Shown piece by piece: positions 1-5,381 of a stretch of DNA of 5,381 nucleotides. Both the position numbers and the translations under genes were made by a program. Location of the stretch: assembly GCA_002313255.1 (NCBI GenBank), contig DCBA01000129.1:1-5381 (forward strand), in the 5' to 3' direction. The DNA is from Gammaproteobacteria bacterium UBA1119. GTDB taxonomy: Bacteria > Pseudomonadota > Gammaproteobacteria > Pseudomonadales > Azotimanducaceae. The stretch's first letter is position 1; each line of letters opens with the position of its first letter. The notes under the pieces are model-generated. The model was not told the DNA's origin, ran no database searches, and saw nothing but the letters and a program-made list of their open reading frames with translations.

Positions 1-416
1 ATGAGTAGTAACGACCAGAGTCCCAAGGAAACGGAGACCGGCAAACGTTCGACCACCAGATCGAACACGGCCTTGTCTTGGAAGTAACTTTCACCGAAAT
101 CCAGCGTGATGTAGTTGCCGAGCATCAGCAAGAAGCGCTCGTGCGGCGGTTTATCAAAGCCGAACGCCTCTTCGAGACGAGCAACAAATTCGGGATCGAG
201 TCCTTCGCTGCCGGTGTAACCGCTTTCCCTGGATGGACCCATACTGCCGGCAGATGACACCGACGCCGTCGACGACATACTCATCCCGGATGCCTGGATG
301 ATGGCCTGTTCGACCGGTCCGCCGGGCGCAAACTGCACGATGACGAAATTGATAACCATGATCCCGAATAACGTTGGGATGATCAGAAACAAGCGTCGCA
401 ATAAGTATCGACCCAT
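1..416 (-). CDS. yejB: YejB-like ABC importer permease, N-terminal part (cut by window edge)
   Basis: Inner-membrane permease subunit of a peptide ABC importer of the YejABEF (microcin C / oligopeptide) type. Reading the minus strand from the ATG at 416 gives about 138 open codons that leave the window at base 1. The family is usually around 360 residues, so a little over a third is present. The protein opens with MGRYLLRRLFLIIPTLFGIM, the typical start of DppB/OppB/YejB permeases, and residues 7-29 form the first membrane helix. It continues with the family signature QFAPGGPVEQ (28-37). A Ser/Gly-rich stretch (43-70), as seen in YejB proteins, follows, then GLDPEFVARLEEAFGFDKPPHERF (72-95, shown here as its key run GFDKPPHERF) and a second membrane segment starting near 126. 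The start lies two bases after the stop of the upstream binding-protein gene, with only a weak AGAG nine bases ahead of the ATG, so translational coupling is likely. Family call is firm; transported substrate is unknown. Confidence 0.93.
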   Translation of the reverse strand, partial: MGRYLLRRLFLIIPTLFGIMVINFVIVQFAPGGPVEQAIIQASGMSMSSTASVSSAGSMGPSRESGYTGSEGLDPEFVARLEEAFGFDKPPHERFLLMLGNYITLDFGESYFQDKAVFDLVVERLPVSVSLGLWSLLL

Positions 417-418
417 GG

Positions 419-2308
419 CTACTTGCTCTGAAATTTCTTGACGGCGGCAGCCCGTTCACGGTCGAACCACCAGGTCTGGACATGGGCTGGTCGCTTTAAA
501 TTACCTGCTTCGACCCAGTTATAGCGGTTCCAGTGGGCCAGTCCGATGCGCGTCTTGGTCATGCCGGGAACAAAATAGAAATTCCAGAGCATGACGCGAT
601 CGAATGCGCGGATCGCGGCCACGTAATCCGTGTAGGTGGTCGCCGTTTTGATGCACTCAATTAAGTGGTCAATGGCTGGATCTCGCATGTTCGACCAGTT
701 GTTGCCGTATTCGTGCTCCGCGGTTGCGCTGCTAAAGTTATTGGCGATGAGATGTGTCGGCGTGTAATCGGGAAGAAACCAAATAGCACCGCCATCGAAG
801 TCACCGGAACGCATGCGAAACAACCAATTGGATATTTCTGGTGACTTGGCCGTGGACGTGATCCCGAGTCGGTCTAGGTTCCTCATGTACGGGATGAACG
901 AGCCGGCGAGGGCTGGTGATACAGCTACGAGGCGAACATGGAAGGTTTCTCGAGTTTGACCGTGGATGAGCTTGCCTTTTTCGACGATCCAGCCCGCCTG
1001 CTTCAACAACGCTGCCGCTTTGATGAGATTTTCGCGATGCCAACCCTTACCACCATTGGGCGGTGGCCGATAAGGTTCGGAGAAGACGCGTGGCGGAACG
1101 AGATGGCGGATCGGCTCCAAGTACTGCAATTCGCGTTCATCGGGCAGTCCCCGCGAAGCGAGTTCTGATCCGTGAAAGAAACTCTCGGCAGTCTGATAAA
1201 AGTCGTAATTGACCCAGTTGAGGTAAGGGAAATCGGAAACAAGCCAAAGTGCTTCGCGGACCCGCACATCTTGAAATCGAGGCTGATCCAGATTCCAGAA
1301 TATGGGCCACCAGAGTCCCCACGGTTTCTCCACCGGCAGCCACTGTTTGCGGAATGCGCCTGCGTCGGAAGGGGGGAATTTATACGCGGTTTCCCAGAGT
1401 CTCGGGAGATTTTCTTCGTGTACGTCAATGACGTCGCCCTTGAGCGCCTCGGTTTGAACCTGATCGTCACGAAAGTAGTCCCACTTTAATTCATCAAAAT
1501 TGAAACGGCCTCGCATGACCGACAGGTCCTTGCCCCAATAGTTGTCGACTCGTTCCCACCGGATGGAACGACCGATCCTGAAGTCTTTGATTCGATAGGG
1601 GCCGGAGCCGACAGGGGGCTCGACCGTCGTTTTGGTGACATCGCGCGACTCCCAGTAGTGTTTCGCCAGTATCGGTTTTGAACCGATCCGCAGCGGTAAA
1701 AGCGGATCGCCTCGATCGGACTCGCGGATGTTGAACCGAATTTCCCAGGGTCCGATCACTTCGAACGATTCGATGGGTTCGAGCGGCGTTGCAACGGTCG
1801 GCGAGGCCACCGTAGTGAAAATGGTATAGGAAAAGTAGACATCATCGATGGTGATGGGTTTGCCGTCGTGCCAGCGTGCATTTTTGCGAAGCTTGAATGC
1901 AATCCAGGACCCATCGTTTGCGACTGCAATGCCCTCGGCGAGGCGACCATAAATCGTTGAGGGTTCATCGGCGGCTTGAGATACCAACGCATCGTGTAAC
2001 AAATTCCAATGCGGTGCTTCGACGCTTAGACCTGCGACCATTTGACCGCCTGGGACAGACAAAGGATTGAAGTTGTCCCAGCTCCCCATCGCCGCAATGC
2101 GCATTCGACCGCCTTTAGGGGCGTCGGGGTTGACGTAATCGAAATGTTCGAAATCGGCTGGGTATTTGGGCGTCGACAAAAACGCGAAGCCATGCCGATA
2201 CTCGATCTCCGAAGCTAATGCAGATCCAGCAATAAGACACACCGCGTATAGAAGCGTGAGACGCCTCAAGTAACCACTCCCCCAGGGTTCAGTACGCCAA
2301 TCTACCAT
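419..2308 (-). CDS. yejA: YejA-like periplasmic peptide-binding protein of an ABC importer (SBP family 5)
   Basis: Extracellular solute-binding protein that captures a peptide-like ligand in the periplasm and delivers it to the YejB-type permease encoded directly downstream. From the ATG at 2308 it is 629 residues, close to the usual 600-odd of YejA proteins. It has a Sec signal peptide: Arg15-Arg16, a hydrophobic core at about 17-29, and an Ala-Leu-Ala site ending at residue 32. The cysteine at 24 is not in a lipobox, so it is probably a soluble protein. YejA/SBP_bac_5 marks are PDAPKGGRMRIAAMGSWDNF (61-80), the block LRKNARWHDGKPITIDDV (140-157), a VGSGPYRI motif, and FNFDELKWDYFRD. The start is uncertain. 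The ATG at 2308 has no Shine-Dalgarno site and leaves a charged 16-residue leader before the hydrophobic core. A TTG at 2269 (residue 14) has GGGGGAG seven bases ahead and would give a compact signal peptide beginning LRRLTLLYAV (616 residues). An upstream ATG at 2464 would run into the divergent gene and is unlikely. Family call is firm; ligand is not determined. Confidence 0.93.
   Translation of the reverse strand: MVDWRTEPWGSGYLRRLTLLYAVCLIAGSALASEIEYRHGFAFLSTPKYPADFEHFDYVNPDAPKGGRMRIAAMGSWDNFNPLSVPGGQMVAGLSVEAPHWNLLHDALVSQAADEPSTIYGRLAEGIAVANDGSWIAFKLRKNARWHDGKPITIDDVYFSYTIFTTVASPTVATPLEPIESFEVIGPWEIRFNIRESDRGDPLLPLRIGSKPILAKHYWESRDVTKTTVEPPVGSGPYRIKDFRIGRSIRWERVDNYWGKDLSVMRGRFNFDELKWDYFRDDQVQTEALKGDVIDVHEENLPRLWETAYKFPPSDAGAFRKQWLPVEKPWGLWWPIFWNLDQPRFQDVRVREALWLVSDFPYLNWVNYDFYQTAESFFHGSELASRGLPDERELQYLEPIRHLVPPRVFSEPYRPPPNGGKGWHRENLIKAAALLKQAGWIVEKGKLIHGQTRETFHVRLVAVSPALAGSFIPYMRNLDRLGITSTAKSPEISNWLFRMRSGDFDGGAIWFLPDYTPTHLIANNFSSATAEHEYGNNWSNMRDPAIDHLIECIKTATTYTDYVAAIRAFDRVMLWNFYFVPGMTKTRIGLAHWNRYNWVEAGNLKRPAHVQTWWFDRERAAAVKKFQSK
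2277..2283 (-). promoter_or_regulatory. Ribosome binding site supporting a TTG start of the yejA-like gene
   Basis: On the minus strand the run GGGGGAG lies seven bases before an in-frame TTG (2269-2267). That TTG sits directly before Arg-Arg and the hydrophobic core of the signal peptide. The ATG at 2308 has no comparable site. This favours the TTG as the true start, but the run also encodes Trp-Gly-Ser in the longer reading, so it could be coincidental. Confidence 0.5.
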
Positions 2309-2345
2309 AATCGTTCTGCTAGACTGATCGCTGGGAGGTGTAGGT
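2309..2345. promoter_or_regulatory. Short divergent intergenic control region between the importer and hydrolase genes
   Basis: Only 37 bases separate the two divergent ATG codons (76 if the yejA-like gene starts at TTG 2269). Both transcripts must start in or near this stretch, so the promoters probably overlap and may be controlled together. The best -10-like hexamer on the plus strand is CATAAT at 2306-2311, 34 bases before the hydrolase ATG, but no convincing -35 box lies 16-18 bases upstream of it. On the minus strand TATGGT (2309-2304) overlaps the same bases and would be usable only with the TTG start. I see no clear operator palindrome and no regulator gene inside the window. Confidence 0.35.
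2334..2340 (+). promoter_or_regulatory. Ribosome binding site of the D-aminoacylase-like gene
   Basis: GGAGGTG lies five bases before the ATG at 2346. It is a near-perfect anti-16S match at good spacing and fixes the start of the downstream gene. Confidence 0.85.
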
Positions 2346-4046
2346 ATGGCATTCGATCTGGTCGTAAAGAACGGCACCGTTGTTGATGGTACGGGCGCTC
2401 CAGGATTTCGTGCGGATATCGGTGTGAACGATGGCAAAATCACGGCGATTGGCCGGCTCGGCGACAAAGCCTATCGAACCGTCGATGCAGACGATCACGT
2501 CGTTACACCTGGCTTTATCGACGGTCACACCCACATGGACGCTCAAGTATTTTGGGATCCGCTTGGTTCTTGTTCTTGCTACCACGGTGTCACCAGCGTG
2601 GTCATGGGAAATTGCGGCTTTACGATTGCCCCTTGTGCGGAGCGAGACGCCGGCTTTGTATTCAAAAATCTCGAGCGCGCTGAGGACATTTCTCCCGGCG
2701 CAATGCAGGCTGGAATCGAATGGTCATGGGAGACGTTCCCCGAGTTCCTCGACACCGTTGACGAACTGCCAAAGGGTATTAATTACGCCGGCTACATTGG
2801 ACATTCAGCGATACGGACGTACGTCATGGGTGAGCGTGCGTTTACTGAACGCGCGTCGACGGACGAACTTGGTCGTATGTGCGATATCGCGGAGGAGGGT
2901 GTTCGTGCCGGTGCGATCGGTTTTTCGACATCGCGAACGCCTAATCATGTGACTGCAGACGATCTTCCAGTCGCGAGCCGCGTCGCGGATTGGGAGGAGG
3001 TAAGAGCTATCGTGTCGGCGGTGGGGAGAACTGGACGAGGACTGTTCGAGATTGCGGGTGAGCAGGCCGGTCGGGATCCTGATCGACTCCGCGAATATCA
3101 TGTCCGGCTTCGTGATTTAGCCGTGGATAGTGGCGTCGTACAGACCTGGGGTATGTTTAGTTCGCGGTTCGCGCCCGACCATTGGCGACCCTATTTTGGG
3201 TTGTTGGAGGAAACCGCAGCCGCGGGTGGCCGAATGTTTGTGCAGGTGCATTCGCGGGCACTTAATACCATGCTTTCGTTTAAGACCCAGATGCCGTTTG
3301 ATCGCTGGGATTTGTGGTCGGATGTCCGGGCATTGTCCTTGGACGACCAAAAACGTCAATTGCGAGATCCGGATCTTCGCAAGAGGTTAGTCGAGATCGC
3401 GAATGGCGAGGCGCCGAAAAACCGGATCGTCGGTGTTGAGGCAAGACCACCGGATTACGACCATCTTTACGTGATGGACTCGATGGTTGGAGAACAACGC
3501 TTATTGAAAGATGTCGCTGGTGAACGCGGAGTGAATCCCGTGGCGCTGATGATCGACTTATCTTTGGAGACTGACTTTAATCAGTTTTTTTGTCAGCCAG
3601 CTGCCAACGAAAACCAAGACCACGTGTTGGAGATGATGAAGCACCCCCGCTCGGTGGTGACGTTCTCCGATTCGGGTGCCCACGTGTCTCAGATTATGGA
3701 TAGCTCGCTGCAAACGCACTTGCTATCGCACTGGGTTCGCGAAAAGGAAGCCATGACTCTAGAGGAAGCTGTTCGAGAACTGACTTGTGTGCCGGCAACG
3801 TATTGGGGAATGCACGACCGTGGTTTGATTCGCGAGGGTCTCAACGCTGACCTCGTGGTATTCGATCCCAAGACCGTGGCGCCACGTATGCCGGAAGTGG
3901 TCAACGATCTTCCGTCAGGTGCGACACGGTTAAAGCAGGTGGCTAATGGAATTCGTCATAGCATCGTGAATGGAGAAGTCTTTCTGACGGACAACGAGCA
4001 CACCGGTTCAACCTCGGGACGACTATTTAGAGGGCGAGCAAGCTAG
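2346..4046 (+). CDS. D-aminoacylase-like N-acyl-D-amino-acid deacylase family protein (amidohydrolase family 3)
   Basis: Cytoplasmic metal-dependent hydrolase of the amidohydrolase superfamily, 566 residues with no signal peptide. Characterised relatives cleave the acyl-amide bond of N-acyl-D-amino acids, but many homologues have unknown substrates. The N-terminal beta-sandwich part carries LVVKNGTVVDGTGAP (5-19) and VTPGFIDGHTHMD (53-65), with the metal-binding H61-x-H63. VVMGNCGFTIAPC (85-97) holds C90, matching the metal-bridging cysteine of D-aminoacylase. GAIGFSTSRT (189-198) is typical of the family, and FSDSGAHVSQIMD (440-452) contains the likely catalytic D442. The C-terminus returns to the sandwich with GLNADLVVFDPKTV (498-511) and VNGEVFL. 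The two histidines that complete the metal site in classical D-aminoacylases are not evident: the matching regions read GLFEIAGEQA (232-241) and VVQTWGMFSS (264-273). It is also longer than classical enzymes (about 480-500), as in a broad subfamily annotated only as D-aminoacylase or amidohydrolase. The strong ribosome site fixes the ATG. It is probably the first gene of an operon with the amidohydrolase 18 bases downstream. Superfamily firm, exact substrate open. Confidence 0.93.
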   Translation: MAFDLVVKNGTVVDGTGAPGFRADIGVNDGKITAIGRLGDKAYRTVDADDHVVTPGFIDGHTHMDAQVFWDPLGSCSCYHGVTSVVMGNCGFTIAPCAERDAGFVFKNLERAEDISPGAMQAGIEWSWETFPEFLDTVDELPKGINYAGYIGHSAIRTYVMGERAFTERASTDELGRMCDIAEEGVRAGAIGFSTSRTPNHVTADDLPVASRVADWEEVRAIVSAVGRTGRGLFEIAGEQAGRDPDRLREYHVRLRDLAVDSGVVQTWGMFSSRFAPDHWRPYFGLLEETAAAGGRMFVQVHSRALNTMLSFKTQMPFDRWDLWSDVRALSLDDQKRQLRDPDLRKRLVEIANGEAPKNRIVGVEARPPDYDHLYVMDSMVGEQRLLKDVAGERGVNPVALMIDLSLETDFNQFFCQPAANENQDHVLEMMKHPRSVVTFSDSGAHVSQIMDSSLQTHLLSHWVREKEAMTLEEAVRELTCVPATYWGMHDRGLIREGLNADLVVFDPKTVAPRMPEVVNDLPSGATRLKQVANGIRHSIVNGEVFLTDNEHTGSTSGRLFRGRAS

Positions 4047-4053
4047 AAAGAAT

Positions 4054-4060
4054 AGGGAGG
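4054..4060 (+). promoter_or_regulatory. Ribosome binding site of the amidohydrolase-2 gene
   Basis: AGGGAGG ends four bases before the ATG at 4065, inside the 18-base gap after the stop of the previous gene. It sets the start and indicates independent ribosome loading on a shared transcript. No promoter or terminator fits in this gap. Confidence 0.8.
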
Positions 4061-4064
4061 CACT

Positions 4065-5381
4065 ATGTCAGAAGCGGCGAATTTGCGAGGACGGCTTTCG
4101 CACCCGGTCATCGATGCGGACGGGCACTGGCTTGAAACCGGGCCCGTGGTTGTTGAGGCTTTGACGAAAATAGGGGGCGATGCCGCGCGGCGCGGCATTC
4201 AACTCAATGGTGAACGGGTTCGTCGTTCGTTGAGCATGACCCCTGAAGAGAGGCGCCATGAAAATGTGGCTCAAGAAGCGTTTTGGGGTGCACCCACTAA
4301 GAATACGAGAGATCGCGCGACTGCGATGCTGCCTGCACTTATGTACGAAAGGCTTGACGAATTTGGGATCGATTACGCGGTCCTCTTCCCGACGATGGGG
4401 TTGGGCTTTCCCCGTATCGATGACACGGAAGCCCGTCGGGCGCTCTGTCGCGCATTCAATATTTATTGCGCAGAGTTGTTTGAACCGTTCAGTGACCGGA
4501 TGTCCCCCGTCGCTGTTATCCCGATGCATGATCCAGAAGAAGCCGTCGCGGAACTAGAGCATGCCGTTGGGGAACTCGGCCTGAAAGTGGTCACGATGAA
4601 TAGCCTCATCGAACGTCCGGTGGGTCGAGTGGCTGACGAGCGACCCGACGCAAGTGATTTGGCGCGTTGGTTCGATGTCATTGGGTTAGATAGTGCACAT
4701 GATTACGACCCCGTTTGGCAAAAGTGCCGAGAACTTGGAGTTTCGCCTACGTTCCATCGCGGTTCGCGCGGCAAAGCGCTTCGCGTGTCTCCTACTAACT
4801 TTTGTTACAACCATATCGGTCACTTCGCAGCCGCTTCGGAAGCCACCTGCAAAGCGTTGTTCTTGGGGGGTGTATCGAGGCGTTTTTCAGATTTGAATTT
4901 TGGGTTTCTCGAAGGAGGTGTTGGCTTCGCGTGTTTGTTGTACGCCGACCTGATCGGCCATTGGCAAATCCGGAACGGCGAAGCGCTTGAGTACACCGAC
5001 CCCGCTCAATTAGATCTCGCAGAATTGACGGACTTAACCGAACGTTATGGCGGCTCAGAAATGATCGATGCGGTTCATTCAGGGAAAGGAATTAGCACTC
5101 GGAATGGCGCTGAGACAACGGGGGGTCTTGCCGAATTGGATGATTATTCTGCTTGCGAAATTACCGAAGCGACGGACATTAAGTCGTTGTTTGTGGACCG
5201 ATTCTACTTCGGCTGTGAAGCCGATGATGCGACCAATGCTTGGGCGTTCAACACTAAGAACAATCCATTCGATGCTGAAATAAAGACCTTGTTTGGATCC
5301 GACGTCGGCCACTTTGATGTACAGGATATGGCTGGCGTTCTTCCAGAAGCATACGAACTGGTTGAAGACGAAAAGATCACG
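4065..5381 (+). CDS. Amidohydrolase-2 family metal-dependent hydrolase (ACMSD-like TIM barrel), C-terminus cut by window edge
   Basis: Cytoplasmic TIM-barrel enzyme of the Amidohydro_2 family, which includes aminocarboxymuconate-semialdehyde decarboxylase and related decarboxylases and hydrolases. The frame is open for 439 codons from the ATG at 4065 to the window end. Visible features are VIDADGHWLE (15-24), with D19-G-H21 at the usual HxH metal site; AMLPALMYERLDEFGIDYAV (87-106), where the barrel begins; and FGLDSA-type VIGLDSAHDYDPVW (205-218). Further on are SPTFHRGSRG (227-236) with H231, YNHIGHFAAASEA (248-260) with H251 and H253, and LFLGGVSRRFSDLNFGFLEGG (265-285, the barrel strand before the last helix). 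Near the end, LFGSDVGHFDVQDM (409-422) places the conserved Asp at 413, followed by VLPEAYELVEDEKIT. Relatives continue with a short tail ending in a TNP-like helix, so only a few tens of residues are missing. It has no signal peptide. The 18-base spacing and same strand suggest co-transcription with the D-aminoacylase-like gene. Substrate and reaction (hydrolysis or decarboxylation) cannot be told. Confidence 0.9.
   Translation, partial: MSEAANLRGRLSHPVIDADGHWLETGPVVVEALTKIGGDAARRGIQLNGERVRRSLSMTPEERRHENVAQEAFWGAPTKNTRDRATAMLPALMYERLDEFGIDYAVLFPTMGLGFPRIDDTEARRALCRAFNIYCAELFEPFSDRMSPVAVIPMHDPEEAVAELEHAVGELGLKVVTMNSLIERPVGRVADERPDASDLARWFDVIGLDSAHDYDPVWQKCRELGVSPTFHRGSRGKALRVSPTNFCYNHIGHFAAASEATCKALFLGGVSRRFSDLNFGFLEGGVGFACLLYADLIGHWQIRNGEALEYTDPAQLDLAELTDLTERYGGSEMIDAVHSGKGISTRNGAETTGGLAELDDYSACEITEATDIKSLFVDRFYFGCEADDATNAWAFNTKNNPFDAEIKTLFGSDVGHFDVQDMAGVLPEAYELVEDEKIT

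Noticed and set aside
154..483. A 109-residue minus-strand open frame.
   Set aside because: It overlaps the yejB-like permease in another frame, is rich in Arg and lacks any recognisable motif. The permease frame matches a known family.
2225..2250. The cysteine in the yejA-like signal peptide as a lipoprotein attachment site.
   Set aside because: The residues before Cys24 are Tyr-Ala-Val, which do not fit a lipobox, and an Ala-Leu-Ala signal peptidase I site follows at the end of the hydrophobic core.
2309..2467. A longer N-terminus for the yejA-like protein, starting at an upstream ATG.
   Set aside because: It would overlap the first 120 bases of the divergent hydrolase gene, the extra residues are low-complexity Pro/Ser/Thr, and it would bury the signal peptide.
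2431..2952. A 173-residue plus-strand open frame inside the D-aminoacylase-like gene.
   Set aside because: It is in an alternative frame of a well-supported gene, with no recognisable family or own ribosome site.
3570..3591. A hairpin followed by a T run resembling an intrinsic terminator (ACTGA, six-base loop, TCAGT, then seven T) within the D-aminoacylase-like gene.
   Set aside because: The stem is only five base pairs and AT-rich, and the T run is explained by coding Phe-Phe-Cys in a conserved stretch (DFNQFFCQ). The gene continues intact for another 150 codons.
4068..4529. A 153-residue minus-strand open frame opposite the second amidohydrolase.
   Set aside because: It is antisense to a clearly conserved coding region and shows no domain or ribosome site. 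It is a shadow of codon bias.

Overview
This window looks like chromosomal DNA from a Gram-negative bacterium, most likely a proteobacterium. It carries a YejA/YejB-type peptide importer, and the YejA-like protein has a Sec signal peptide for periplasmic export. Base composition is moderately GC-rich. Genes are packed tightly, with good Shine-Dalgarno sites on the plus-strand genes. I cannot name the genus from the sequence. An uncultured or environmental lineage is only a guess.

Left half, minus strand (about 1-2308): two genes of an ABC importer in the order binding protein then permease. The yejA-like solute-binding protein is complete. Two bases after its stop codon the yejB-like inner-membrane permease begins, and it runs off the left edge after about 138 codons. 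The remaining transporter genes (second permease and ATPase) would be expected beyond base 1.

Right half, plus strand (2346-5381): two metal-dependent hydrolases of the amidohydrolase superfamily, 18 bases apart and each with its own strong ribosome binding site. The first is a complete 566-residue D-aminoacylase-like protein (amidohydrolase family 3). The second belongs to the amidohydrolase-2 family (ACMSD-like TIM barrel) and is cut by the right edge after 439 codons, probably only a few tens of residues short of its end.

The two halves diverge from a very short shared control region (37 bases between ATG codons, or 76 if the binding protein uses a TTG start that has a better ribosome binding site). 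The simplest reading is a catabolic locus: an importer for peptides or acylated amino compounds facing two cytoplasmic hydrolases that could process what is imported. The substrate is not shown by the sequence. There are no RNA genes, mobile elements, CRISPR arrays or long repeats in the window, and no convincing terminator. Apart from the divergent gap and the 18-base gap, essentially every base is coding. I see no clearly undescribed system. The points most worth a second look are the atypical metal-ligand pattern of the two hydrolases and the importer-hydrolase pairing.
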